A stretch of 64,000 nucleotides of DNA from Ancistrus triradiatus (GCA_025084515.1 JAJAGP010000571.1:115001-179000); one strand, 5' to 3'; shown: positions 53,660-64,000, counted from the stretch's first letter. Program-made: numbers and translations. Notes: a model not told the origin generated them from the letters alone.

Positions 53660-55258
53660 TTTCCTTCAGGTAAGTGCAACAAACTGTGGGAGCTTCTCAT
53701 GCTTGACGGTGGAGCAATCCTCTGTACTGGTGTCATATTTGATTCAGATCTCTCCTTTGATGCGCACATTAGCAGCATCACTCGAATTGCTTTCCTTCAA
53801 TTATGTAATATCACTAAACTTAGAAATATCCTCTCTTTCTGTGATGCAGAGAAACTGGTTCATGCGTTTATAACCTTAAGGTTGGATTACTGTAACGCCT
53901 TACTAACTGGATGCTTTAGTAAATTTATAAATAAATTTCAATTAGTTCAGAATGCAGACGCCCAAGTGCTAACTCGAACTAGAAAATTTGATCATATCAC
54001 TCCTGTTCTATCATCACTGCACTGGTTACCAGTTAAATTCCGCATTGATTACAAAATACTTCTTATAACTTATAAAGCTCTACATGGCCTGGCCCCACAT
54101 TATCTGAGTGAACTCTTAGAATTTTACAATCCAGCACGTCTACTTTATTTGCAGGGTGCAGGACTTCTTTTAGTTCCTAGAATTTAAAAAAGTCACAGCA
54201 GGGGGAAAGGTTTCTCATACATGGCCCCCCAACTATGGAATAAACTTCCCACTTTCATTCGAGACTCAGACACTCTCCAAATTTTTAAGTCTAGGCTAAA
54301 GTCACTTATTTATGCAGGCTTTTGACTAGATTTAGACCAGGATGCATGGCTTGGGTTACTGGGGCCGGAGTCTGGAGTCATGTCTGGCCTGCCTGCCTTG
54401 TCCTTTAATGGGGAGTGTCGGGTGGGCAGTCTGGCTGAACTGGGCTTCGATCCTCTTGATCTTGACTCATGCATCCTTGCCTTAGACTAAGGGCAGAGCT
54501 GGGGGTTCATAGTCAAAGAGCCTTATAGTGATCAGATACGTTGGGTTGTTGTCTTCTGCCTCCCGTGGGGTTGCCGATGTCTCATGTGATCCCTCTTGGC
54601 TGTGTTTCCTACCAGTTCTCCTCTTTCTAGCTATGCTGCTATAGCTAATGCTGCCGGGGTCTCATGTTACACGTGGCATAAGTGATTGTTAATAGACACT
54701 GTGCTCTTAATCAATAACTAATTACATTTTCTGTTTTCTCTCCGAGTTGTGTTCCTGTACCAGTTCCTGCCTCACACATGATGTTCATCTGCTTCAGCTT
54801 CACTCAAGCTGCTTCCGTCATCAGCTCCAGCCCCACCATACCCGGGCCACACCAGAGGGCAGTAACCCTATCCCTCCTCTGGTTATTTGGGGACGAAGTG
54901 CTGCTAACGACTTTCCTGCTTAGACTCAACATCCTAGAGTGACTCTGTGTATCGGACTACTTAATGCCGATGTGCATATTTCACATTTTATTTGAACTAT
55001 GACTCCATGATTTTAGTTTCATTCTTAGATGTATCATCTACGTTGCCCAAGGAGTCCCTTTTTGAGTCTTGGTCTTCCCAAGGTTTCTTCCTCATAACAC
55101 TTAGGAGGTATTTCCTTGCCACTGTCGCCCTAGGCTTGCTCAATTTGTGATTGGACGTAGATATTAGGAGATAAGCTAAAATTGTAAAGTTGCTTTGAGA
55201 CAATGCTTCATTGTAAAAAGCGCTATACAAATAAATCTGACTTGACTTGACTTGGTGA
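53660..55258 (+). mobile_element. L2-type LINE, 5'-truncated, RT end plus 3' UTR
   Basis: RT C-terminal coding to 54324, then a 930-bp 3' UTR ending GCGCTATACAAATAAATCTG. The tail motif recurs in five shorter copies in the window (9.8, 16.1, 33.3, 36.1, 47 kb), so this is the most complete member here. Confidence 0.88.
53699..54324 (+). pseudogene. L2 LINE reverse transcriptase, C-terminal part
   Basis: Reads TGVIFDSDLSFDAHISSITR, then AEKLVHAFITLRLDYCNALL, QLVQNADAQVLTRTRKFDHI, PVLSSLHWLPVKFRIDYKIL, LITYKALHGLAPHYLSELL, the usual L2-clade order after the RT palm. A TAA at 54185-54187 interrupts it; the same frame then continues with FSYMAPQLWNKLPTFIRDSD to a TGA at 54322. YADD motif and endonuclease are upstream and absent. 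Not functional. Confidence 0.9.
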
Positions 55259-55435
55259 TTTGTCTGGGCCGTCCACAGCTTGTTCGCTATGTGTGGGTAA
55301 TATCTCTTCGAGTGGGTCGTAGAGGCCTGTCTAGCAGTCAACGATATCTCACCAAGAGGTACACCTCCCAAAAGTAACCTCTTCGAAAAGCTATGACGGT
55401 ATGCCAAGTTATATATATAAGTTTGCCTAATATTT

Positions 55436-56060
55436 AAGATTTTCTGTCAGATTTATGTAAGGGCTCAGACTTGGCCACTCAGTGAAATTTACCTTATTAA
55501 CTTAAACCACTGCATTGTTTTTTGGTGGTGTGTTTAGAGTGCTAGTTTTGTTGTGATAGAAGGTGAACCGCCTGCCCAACTTCAGCTGTCTATCAGAGGG
55601 CTGCAAGTTTTCTTTGGGAATTTCGGACAACTTTAGATATTTTCCCTTCAGTCCTGTCCAATCGTTCATTCCCCGTCTGAAGAAAAACATCCCAACAACA
55701 TATTGTTATCATCACCATTTCACATTAGCCATGGTGCATACTGAGTTTGGTTTATTCCAAGTTTTGTGCTTGGATTTCGGTCCAAAATATTCAGCTTTGA
55801 TCTCATCTGATCATTCAACTTTTTGCCACGTTGTATCCCAAGCCAAACAAGACTGAGTGTAGCACTTTTTTGGAAGACTCTTCTTTTCTGCCACCCTGCT
55901 TTACAGGACAGCTTTGTGCAAAGCTTGTGAGATTGTTGCCACACGCAGAGACCCATCTATCTCAAGTCAGAATTGTTATTGTTGTTTTGTTACAAAACCC
56001 TTCGTAACATCATGGAGTATAGCATGCCAGCACCATCTGTCTGTAACTGCCTCTCTGACA
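55436..56060 (-). mobile_element. Tc1-like relic (family F)
   Basis: Plus text GGGCTCAGACTTGGCCACTC, AAGGTGAACCGCCTGCCCAA, TCTATCAGAGGGCTGCAAGT, GATCTCATCTGATCATTCAA, TTTTTGCCACGTTG runs in the order of the complement of a fish Tc1 transposase (SP.LNPIE, D.DP region, SIM..., LWSDET...). All frames are broken (for example minus 55502-55690 and 55720-55956). Confidence 0.6.
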
Positions 56061-56281
56061 ACCTGCAGATTCCTGTTTTCTCATTATGTGTCCAAAATAC
56101 TTGAGTCTTAGCTTCACTCTCAGTCTTTCTAGCGAGCAGCCTGGTCTAATCTCCTCAAATATTGACTCATTTGACCTTTTTGCTGTCCACGGAACTCTCG
56201 GCAGCTTTCTCCAGCACCACAGTCCAAATGCATCGATCCTTTAGTGCTCGGCCTTCTTAACAGTCTGATTTTTGATCTGCA

Positions 56282-56359
56282 GACCTTGCATATCGCTGTT
56301 CTCTTTTGACTAATTTCATCAACAACATAATCCTTGAATCCAAAGTTCACTATCTTCAC
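56282..56359 (-). pseudogene. BED-type zinc finger fragment (hAT-like) inside the LINE
   Basis: Minus frame MKIVNFGFKDYVVDEISQKR then TAICKVCRSKI. An aromatic FGF, then a C-x2-C pair with basic residues, is the first half of a BED finger found in hAT transposases. The His half is missing, and the frame runs directly into the RTE C-terminal DNA (CTGTTAAGAAGGCC). Confidence 0.5.
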
Positions 56360-56489
56360 GCATCTTGAACCAGTTATTCCTTACTCAGTCGGCCCAGGTT
56401 TTTCAGGAGGCAAATAAGGTGGCCCGGAACTCCCATTTGTTTAAGAACTTGCCACAGTTTGTTGGGCTCCATGCAGTCAAAGCTTTGGA

Positions 56490-56690
56490 CTAGTCAACGA
56501 AGCAGATGTATACATTTTTCTGGAATTCCCTTGCTTTTTCCATTATCCAGCGGATGTTAGCAATTTGATCTCTGCTGCCTCTGCCTCTTTCTAGCTCATA
56601 CATCTGGCAGTTCACCTTCCATGTATTGCTGGAGTCTTGCTTGCAGGATTTTGAGCATGACATTGCTGGCATCTGAAATGAGTGCAGTTG
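56490..56690 (-). pseudogene. RTE/BovB reverse transcriptase, N-terminal RT fragment
   Basis: YELERGRGSRDQIANIRWIM then EKAREFQKNVYICFVD, followed by a stop where Tyr is expected and SKAL. This is the F-x-K-G-R-G-T-RDQIANIRWI...FIDY.KAFD RT motif 2-A region; the first catalytic Asp (FVD) is kept. The rest of the palm, including YADD, is absent. Confidence 0.8.
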
Positions 56691-56894
56691 TTGATCATTT
56701 TACACTCTTGAGCGCTACTCTGTTGGGATATTGGGCTATAAATGGACATTTTCTATTCCAATGGTCACCGTTTTGTATTCCATATTTGCTTTCATATTAC
56801 GTGTAACACCTTGACAGCATTTTAGACAGCTCAGCTGGAATTCCATCACAGGCACTGGCACAGGCACGAAGAGGTTTATTTATACATTTTGCCT

Positions 56895-57135
56895 TACAAC
56901 ATTCAACAGAGTAGGAAAAGTGAGCCACCCCCCTGATTTAGTACTTCGTAGAGCCACCTTTTGCTTTAATTAAAACCATCAATCTGTTTGATATGTCTCT
57001 ACCAACTTTGTACACGTATATTGGAGAATATTTGCCTAATTTTCCTTGCAGAAAGTTTCAAGTTCAGCCAGATTTTGTAGTAAGCAACAGTGGACTGCTC
57101 TCTTTAAGTCCATCCACAGATTTTTCAGATGTATC
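56895..57135 (-). mobile_element. Tc1-like terminal/leader fragment
   Basis: Plus text CTTCGTAGAGCCACCTTTTG, CTTTAATTAAAACCATCAAT, GTTTGATATGTCTCTACCAA, TTTCCTTGCAGAAAGTTTCA matches the C-terminal/TIR side of a common fish Tc1 family. It lies between two parts of the RTE relic. Confidence 0.5.
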
Positions 57136-58341
57136 TAAGGGCTCTGTTGTTGTGCTAGAGGGTGAACCACCTGTATTGCTGGAGTCTCAGCACACAACCA
57201 TTCGACCTTTTTGGTCTTATTTTGATGCTGCCTCCTGAACAATGTCAAGGACCTTTGTCCATTGTTATTCTGCCTCTCTATCAACAAGATCAATTCCTAT
57301 GGATACGCAGCTCATGATCTGTCCCACAATCAGCTCCAGACCTTGTTTATCCTCCACCTTTGGCTGCTTAGTATGTAGTCAGTCTGATTTTGTTGTTTTT
57401 CTGTTTGGTGACGTCCATGTGTAGAGTCATTCTGCTGAAAGAGGGCATTTGTAAAGAGCAGAGAGTCATCTTGGTGGAATTCTACTAGCCTATGGCCCAC
57501 TTCATTTCATACTCCAAGACCAAACCTGCCTGTTATGCCTGTAATGCCAACTTTAGCGTTCCAATCGCCTATGATAAGTATCACATCTCTTTTTGATGTC
57601 CAGCAGATGCTGCAGATCCTCATAGTGCTGTTCCATATCAGCTTCCTCCTCAACCATGTTTGGAGCAAATACTTGTTAAAAGGTGTTGAAAGGTTTACCT
57701 TGGACTTGCATTGACATCATTCTGTCATTTTGGGGTCTAGCCAATCATTGCTCCTGCCAATCTTTTATTGATAATGAAAGCCACTCTGTTTTTATCCTGT
57801 GGAATTCCTGTGCACACTAGAAGATCTGACGACTGTCTGATGTCAAGCAGACCATTCCATTCCTTTTAGCTCACTAATTCCCATGATGTTGATGTTTAGT
57901 CTAGGCATTTCATCTTTGACCACATCAGGTTTACCTCGATTCATACTGTAAATCCTACATTCCACATTCCAGTGGTGTATTGCTCTTTGTAATATCTGAC
58001 TTTCCATTCTCCTCTGGGTGCATCAGCAGCTGGGCGTCTTTCAGGTTTAAACAAGCCACATCATTAGCAATGATACAATCACCATATAGTAGAATTATTT
58101 CTTGGATAAAGCCAGAAAATACCAGGAATCTGTTTGCAGTATTAAAAAACTAAAAGAAAATCAGTGAATAACAGCTTCTGTGGTAAACAATGGCAAGTAT
58201 TTTGTGTGATCATCAGGAAGTCAACTTGATCCTTTTACAGTCTGAAGAAGCTTGATCAGAAATGGTCTTTTTGGAGGGTAGCTGCCAAGAAACTACTTTT
58301 TTTCAGAAAGGGTTTTGAGTCCTGTCATCAACAATAATTTA

Positions 58342-59577
58342 CAGTGCTGCTTGAAAGTTTGTGAACCCTTTAAAATATTATATTATCTTTCTGCATAAAT
58401 ATGACCTAAAACATCAGCAGATTTTCACACAAGTCCTAAAACTAGATAAAGAGAACCCAGTTAAACAAATGAGACAAAAATATTATTTTTGGTCATTTAT
58501 TTATTGAGGAAAATTATCCAATAGTACATATTAGTGAGTGGCAAAAGTATGTGAACCTTTGCTTGAAGTATCTGGTGTGACCCCCCCTGTGCAGCAATAA
58601 CTGCAGCTAAACGTTTCCTGTAACTGTTGATCAGTCCTGCACACCGGCTTGGAGGAATTTTAGCCCATTCCTCTGTACAGAACAGCTTCAGCTCTGGGAT
58701 GTTGGTGGGTTTTCCTCACATTAGCTGCTCACTTCAGGTCCTTCCACAACATTTCCATTGGATTAAGATCAGGACTTTGACTTGGGCATTCCAAAACATT
58801 AACTTTATTCTTCTCTAACCATTCTTTGGTGGAACGGCTTGTGTGCTTAGGGTCATTGTCTTGCTGCATGACCCACCTTCTCTTGAGATTCAGTTCATGG
58901 ACAGATGTCCTGACATTTTCCTTTAGAATTCTCTGATATCATTCAGAATTCATTGTTCCATCAATTATGGCAAGCCGTCCTGGCCCAGATGCAGCAAAAC
59001 AGGCCCAAACCATGATACTACCACCACCATGTTTCACAGATGGGATAAGGTTCATATGCTGGAATGCAGTGTTTTCCTTTCTCCAAACATAACGCTTTTC
59101 TTATAAACAAAAAAGTTCTTCTTTGGTCTCATCCATCCACAAAACATTCTTCCAATAGCCTTCTGGCTCGTCCACGTGATCTTTAGCAAACTGCAGACGA
59201 GCAGCAATGTTCTTTTTGGAGAGCATTGTCTTTCTCCTCGCAACCCTGTCATGCACACCATTGTTGTTCAGTGTTCTTCTGATGGTGGACTCATGAACAT
59301 TAACATTAGCCAATGTGAGAGAGGCCTTCAGTTGCTTAGAAGTTACCCTGCGGCCTTTGGGACCTCACCAACTATTACACATCTTGCTTTTGGAGTGATC
59401 TTTGTTGGTCAGCCACTCCTGGGGAGGGTAACAATGGTCTTAAATTTCCTCCATTTGTACACAAACTGTCTGACTGTGGATTGGTGGAGTCCAAACTCTT
59501 TAGAGATGGTTCTGTAACATTTTAGAGCCTGATGAGCACCAACAAATTTTTTTTCTGAGATCCTCAGAAATCTCTAA
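58342..59577 (-). mobile_element. Tc1-A element inserted in Tc1-B
   Basis: Complete plus-left tip preceded by TA (58340-58341): ACAGTGCTGCTTGAAAGTTT. Truncated on the other side within the transposase start (TCAGAAATCTC at 59577). No start codon or 5' TIR remains. Confidence 0.9.
58590..59577 (-). pseudogene. Tc1-A transposase, 5'-truncated with shared stop
   Basis: Frame 59101-59313 gives VHESTIRRTLNNNGVHDRVA (second HTH) and KNVLWMDETKEELFCL with the first Asp. DNA for HTH1, the hinge (frameshifted), the second Asp and NPMEMLW follows. TGA replaces the Arg codon after the Glu motif at 58729-58731, the same lesion as in the 33.6-35.1 kb copy. Confidence 0.88.
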
Positions 59578-59668
59578 AAATTCCAAATACCACTCTACTG
59601 TAGATATGCTCATTATACCATTACTAAAAATCTAATAGTGACCTAAGACTTTTGCACAGTACTGTATT

Positions 59669-60415
59669 TGTCCTCTGTACTTCCCCAGTAGTTGGTTCGG
59701 CAGGATTTTCCGTCTTCCAGTGCCATTTCGATACGTCTGTGGTTGTTTTTGTCCACGGGGCTTTCTTGGCAGGATGTTGGCATGGCTTGGCATTTCCTTC
59801 CCACAGGACTTAAGGAGCATCCAGTTTTGTTTTGTTTTTTTAATAAACGAATCATAAGCACTACAGTTGATGTCAGGTAGGTGCCAATTACATTGAGGTG
59901 TGATCTGGAGGGGCCTTATCCAAACCAGGTGTTTTACTAATTACGTTTTAGTAACTGTTCATAATTGTATTAAATGTTATTTTCATTTTGATGCTGAAGA
60001 TTATAATGTGTGAATACAGCTAGATATAAGGTGACAGATTTTCACAGGGTACAATGATTATTTATAGGCAATGTGTCTTGGGTGAGGGTAACACCGGACA
60101 CCATCTTGTCTTGGCTACTTGACTACGCTTGGTGTGAGTTTTAAAAATGTGTTCTGCTTTTACTTTTCAAGCTGGTTGCCATTAAAGGTGTAGACACCAA
60201 ATAGAGGATTGCTCTAAGTGTGTGAGAGCTGTCAAAGTTTTTTTTTCTTTTGTTTTTTTTTTACCAGAGTAAACAGCCGTTCCGCTGCTCTGAACAGACA
60301 GGTGCACCACACTTGCTTGTTCAACACATTTCCTGTTTTGTGCGATCGCACACTTTGATGAACATCGCAGCGTTTCAGAATTTAAACATGGTTTACCAGC
60401 TCTGTGTGCGGGTGG

Positions 60416-60462
<47 letters not shown>

Positions 60463-61184
60463 TTTATTGTTGCTTTTGTAGCTTGAGGGAATAGTGTGAC
60501 ACCTGTGTGTCTTCTCCATTCTGGATTTCCAGTGTATACAAACAGAAGTGTGGTATAATCACCCACCCTAGCCTCCATACCTCCAACTACTCCCTAGAGG
60601 GCATCAATCTCGACTCACACATGATGTCACTTTGGCCATACCTCAGTGGTTCAGGGTAACAATAACAAACAGCGCTCTGCCAGGCAGGACAAACGCAAAT
60701 GGATGCAGTCAACTAACAGAATCGATCATATCAGTCCCAAAAGGTTACGTTCATGTCACTTGTGATCCAGAGTCATACAGAAAATAGTAGAATGTATATG
60801 AATGATCAAGGGAAAAAATTCAGATTAAAGTTTGAGTGAAACATATAATAGGACACGCCTCGTGAAAATTCTGCAATCATCAATTCAATGATATTGTGAT
60901 ACCAGATCATTTTGTATCAGATAACTGAGAAACACAGGCTAAAACGAATGGAGACGTAAATAACTGTGGAAGGCAAGAAGCTAAAGCACTAGAGTACACC
61001 AGAGGTTATTTAAACACACAGTAGAGCTAATGCTAAAGCTAATGTCAAGATAATATCCATTAATCCATTAAACAATTGGACTCAAACAATACTTATCATC
61101 GACTCTTTTACACTGCATTTTAGTCGAACAAACCGCAGCTTTAGCAATTTTTAGAGCAGATCTTCTCTTAACTCTCCATTGCAC
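59669..61184. other. Unassigned DNA
   Basis: No gene recognised. T-run at 60240-60262; TG microsatellite at 60417-60454. A segment at 59680-59830 is open in several frames without a domain. Confidence 0.4.
60417..60454. repeat. TG microsatellite
   Basis: About 19 TG units followed by CGCGCA, a Z-DNA-prone alternating purine/pyrimidine run. Confidence 0.95.
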
Positions 61185-62334
61185 TGCTGTGGTGCTTGAA
61201 AGTTTGTGAACCCTTTAGAATTTTCTATATTTCTGTATAAAAATGACATAAAACATCATCAGATTTTCACACAAGTCCTAAAAGTAGATAAAGAGAACCC
61301 AGTTAAACAAATGAGACAAAAATATTATACTTGGTCATTTATTTATTGAGGAAAATGATCCAATATTACATATTAGTGAGTGGCAAAAGTATGTGACCCT
61401 CTAGGATTAGCAGTTACTTTGAAGGGGAAATTAGAGTCAGGTGTTTTCAATCAATGGGATGACAATCAGGTGTGAGGGGGCACCCTGTTTTATTTAAAGA
61501 ACAGTGATCTATCAAAGTCTGCTCTTCACAACGCAAGTTTGTGGAAGTGTATCATGGCACAAACAAAGGAGGTATATGGAGAAGCTCGGAAAAAGAGTCG
61601 ATGATAACAACCATCTCTAAAGAGTTTGGACTCCATCAATTCACAGACAGATTGTGTACAATGGAGGAAATTCAAGACCATTGTTACCCTTCCCAGGAGT
61701 GGTCGACCAACAAAGATCACTCCAAGCGCAAGGCGTGTAATAGTTGGTGAGGTCACAAAGGACTCCAGGGTAACTTCCAAGCAACTGAAGGCCTCTTTCA
61801 CATTGGCTAATGTTCATGAGTCCACCATCAGAAGAACACTGAACAACAATGGTAAGCATGGCAGGGTTGCAAGGAGAAAGCCACTGCTCTCCAAAAAGAA
61901 TATTGCTGCTCGTCTGCAGTTTGCTAAAGATCACGTGGATGAGCCAGAAGGCTATTGGAAGAATGTTTTGTGGACGGATGAGACCAAAATAGAACCTTTT
62001 GGTTTAAAAGAAAAGCGTTAGGTTTGGAGAAAGAAAAACACTGCATTCCAGCATAAGAACCTTATCCCATCTGTGAAACATGGTGGTGGTAGTATCATGG
62101 TTTGGGCCTGTTTTGCTGCATCTGGGCCAGGACAGCTTGCCATCATTGATGGAACAATGAATTCTGAATGATATCAGAGAATTGTAAAGGAAAATGTCAG
62201 GACATCTGTCCATGAACTGGGTTCTCTTTATCTACTTTTAGGACTTGTGTGAAAATCTGTTGGTGTTTTAGGTCATATTTATGCAGAAATATAGAAAATT
62301 CTAAAGAGTTCACAAACTTTCAAGCACCACTGTA
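61185..62334 (+). mobile_element. Tc1-A element with both ends, internally deleted
   Basis: Left tip CTGTGGTGCTTGAAAGTTTG and right tip CAAGCACCACTGTA bound a 1.15-kb element. The transposase C-terminus and part of the right TIR are deleted at 62215-62219, where the flanks share AACTG. It keeps both ends, so it could in principle be mobilised by a transposase in trans. Confidence 0.92.
61554..62219 (+). pseudogene. Tc1-A transposase, deleted, with stop
   Basis: Start MAQTKEVYGEARKKS at 61554; HTH1 damaged by a deletion of about 25 bp; frame 61626-62021 holds TLPRSGRPTKITPSARRVIV, HTH2 (HESTIRRTLNNNGKHGRVAR) and KNVLWTDETKIEPFGLKEKR, ending at TAG (62019-62021) where other copies have Tyr TAT. 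Second Asp and Glu are within the 422-bp deletion. Confidence 0.9.
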
Positions 62335-62870
62335 GTAATCAAAAGTAAAAAGTATTAAGGTATATAAATAATCTGAAACAGATACCTAAAATATACTAAA
62401 CTACACTGACATTTTGTAAAAATGTAATGCTTCAGATGAAACAGTATCTTTATTTTGTAGATCCTCTAGACTGTAGTTTGTGTTTGTGGTTTGATTCAAA
62501 CACACACAGAACACACACACACAAACACACACACGTTCAAACTGCTGTGTGAAACACCTAGGGGCATGTGAACACAGGTATTATTGTAAGTCATTAATGT
62601 ACAGAAAGAGGCAGACAGGCCAAGGTAAGGTTTTTTTTCCCTAAGAAGGTGTGAACCAGACAGAGATGAAAGGTGTGTAATGAGTGTGTGTGGCTGATAT
62701 CATGATTTTCCCCCCTGTTTAGGGCCGCGCTGCCCCGCCGCATGCTGCTCACACACGCTGATAGCTGTGAATAAGTGAGCTGTATTATCCATCCCAGCAC
62801 ACCAACACACACAGGACTAAGTCCTTTCTGTCTGCTTTTTCAGGCTCTATACAGTATAAGTGTACATGTA
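62335..62870. other. Unassigned DNA with CA microsatellite
   Basis: Irregular CA repeat at 62504-62534. No gene recognised. Confidence 0.5.
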
Positions 62871-64000
62871 CAGTCGTATGAAAAAGTTTGGGCACCCCTG
62901 ATAATTTTCATGATTTTAGTTTATAAATCATTGGTTGTTCAGATCAGCAACTTGAGTTAAATATATCATATGGCAGATGAACACAGTGATATTTGAGAAG
63001 TGAAATGAAGTTTATAGGATCCACAGAAAGTGTGCAGTAATTATTCAAACAAAATTAGGCAGGTGCATAAATTTGGGCACCCCAACAGAAAAATGACATC
63101 AATATTTAGTAGATCCTCCTTTTGTAGAAATAACAGCCGCTAAACGCTTCCTACAGCTTCCAGTCTGGATTCTGGTTGAAGGTGCTTTGGACCATTCTTC
63201 TTTAGAAACATCTCCAGTTCAGTCAGGTTTGATGGTTTTGTCCGAGCATGGACAGCCCACATTTTCAGTAATATTCATGTCTGGGACTGAGATGGCCATT
63301 CCAGAACGTTGTACTGGTTCCTCTGCATGAATGCCTTAGTAGATTTTGAGCAGGGTTTGGGGTCGTTGGCCTCGGTGCAACTTTTGTCCACTGATTCTTG
63401 AACATTGTTCTCAAGAATCTGGAGATATTAAAAACTGGAAATCCATGCGACCCTCAACTTTAACAAGATTCCTAGTACCTGCACTGGCCACACAGTCCCA
63501 CAGCAATGATGGAACCGCCACCAAATTTTACTTTTGTGGGTAGCAAGTGTTTGTCTTGGGATGCTGTGGGTTCTTTTTCCGCCTCCTTGTTATGTCCAAA
63601 TAACTCAATTTTAGTTTCATCAGTACACAGCACTTTGTTTTTTCCAAAATGAAGCTGGATTGTCCAAATGTGCTGTAGCACAAACTCAAGAGTGACTCTG
63701 TTTGTGGCGTGTCCCTGCATAAAAGGCTTCTTCTGCATTACTCTCCCATACAGCCTCTCCTTGTGCAAAGTGCGCTGTATAGTTTGAACGATGAACAGTG
63801 ACAACCATCCTGCAGCAGATGAGGTTGTAGGGTCTTTGGGGAGGTGGTCTGTGGCTTGGACTATGACTGTTCTCACCCATCCTTCACCTCTGCCTATCTG
63901 AGATTTTTCTCTTGGTCTGCCACTTCGGGAGTTTCCTTAACTAGAAACTGTGGCCTGTTGGTCTTCTTCCATTGGTTGCCTCACCTATGTTCCTCACAGT
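62871..64000 (-). mobile_element. Tc1-C element, running off the window
   Basis: Starts with TA-flanked CAGTCGTATGAAAAAGTTTG then GGCACCCCTGATAATTTTCA, a distinct fish Tc1 terminus; the inner repeat GCATAAATTTGGGCACCCC lies at 63065-63084. Transposase is on the minus strand. The other end is outside the window. Confidence 0.85.
63100..64000 (-). pseudogene. Tc1-C transposase, broken, 5' part beyond window
   Basis: Minus frame 63472-63876 reads FIVQTIQRTLHKERLYGRVM (HTH2) with upstream DNA for a GRPR-type hinge at about 63905-63930, then KVLCTDETKIELFGHNKEAE with the first Asp, and KFGGGSII. DNA beyond 63470 toward 63100 covers second Asp and Glu in other frames. Frameshifts make it inactive. 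Confidence 0.8.

Larger units (their letters stand above)
56105..58050 (-). mobile_element. RTE/BovB-type LINE relic, interrupted
   Basis: Minus order: endonuclease region at 58050-57140 (57440-57360 reads DDSLLFTNALFQQN-like then TDYILSSQRWR-like), a Tc1 fragment at about 56895-57135, RT start at 56690-56490, and C-terminal region at 56280-56110. Total about 1.9 kb, many stops. Confidence 0.7.
58085..59668 (+). mobile_element. Tc1-B relic interrupted by Tc1-A
   Basis: Left part 58085-58339: AACAGCTTCTGTGGTAAACA, GTCTGAAGAAGCTTGATCAG, AAATGGTCTTTTTGGAGGGT. Right part 59578-59668: GCTCATTATACCATTACTAA, GACCTAAGACTTTTGCACAG then TACTGTA. The Tc1-A lies between, so Tc1-A moved into an existing Tc1-B copy. 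Confidence 0.8.

Noticed and set aside
59632..59880. Frames open on both strands considered as an exon
   Set aside because: Different frames equally open, no donor/acceptor, no domain.
62871..63090. Two GGGCACCCC stretches considered as a regulatory palindrome pair
   Set aside because: They belong to the terminal repeat of a Tc1-C element.

Overview
The window reads as vertebrate, almost certainly teleost fish, nuclear DNA. Several different Tc1/mariner families, tRNA-derived SINEs with a TGTAAATG tail, L2-type and RTE/BovB-type LINE remnants, hAT-like MITEs and long TG/TC microsatellites occur together. That mix is typical of otophysan fish, and a catfish is my best guess from the look of the SINE and the dominant Tc1 family. 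The species is inference, not read from a gene. There are no bacterial-type operons, no rRNA, no free-standing tRNA genes and no CRISPR array.

I found no host protein-coding gene I can defend. Every reading frame with recognisable homology belongs to a transposable element, and every one of those is broken. The window is best described as repeat-rich intergenic or deep intronic DNA, with islands of non-repetitive, CpG-retaining or homeodomain-motif-rich DNA that could be conserved regulatory elements. The main islands are about 7.2-7.9, 15.0-15.9, 22.5-22.9, 27.0-27.7, 30.5-30.9, 39.9-40.3 and 47.9-48.5 kb.

Layout. 0-10 kb: SINEs, an adjacent pair of Tc1 relics, two inverted copies of a hAT-like MITE, and a SINE split by a 797-bp element. 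10-17 kb: SINEs, two inverted copies of a repeat ending in CGGTTCTCG, a LINE fragment, CpG-rich patches, and the 3' half of a Tc1 of the dominant family (called Tc1-A here). 17.3-18.9 kb: a degenerate TAGC-rich tandem array. 20.2-21.3 kb: TG repeat, a roughly 870-bp purine-rich tract, TC repeat. 23-26.3 kb: a Tc1-B element with a SINE inside it, then the 3' part of a putative LTR retroelement holding a 30-bp minisatellite. 28-33 kb: RTE-like LINE, Tc1-B relics, SINE. 33.6-43.3 kb: three Tc1-A copies, another Tc1 relic with a SINE inside it, a 60-bp minisatellite, and a degenerate array built on CCATTTTACC/CTTTTTGTCC that resumes at 45.2-46.1 kb. 47-64 kb: L2 tails and an L2 LINE with its RT C-terminus, an RTE/BovB-type LINE relic, three more Tc1-A copies (one inserted into a Tc1-B), and a Tc1-C element running off the window end.

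The informative biology is mobile-element history. Several nested insertions give relative ages, two with target-site duplications. One Tc1-A copy lost 422 bp between 5-bp microhomologies, and two Tc1-A copies share the same premature stop. I see no convincing undescribed multi-gene system.
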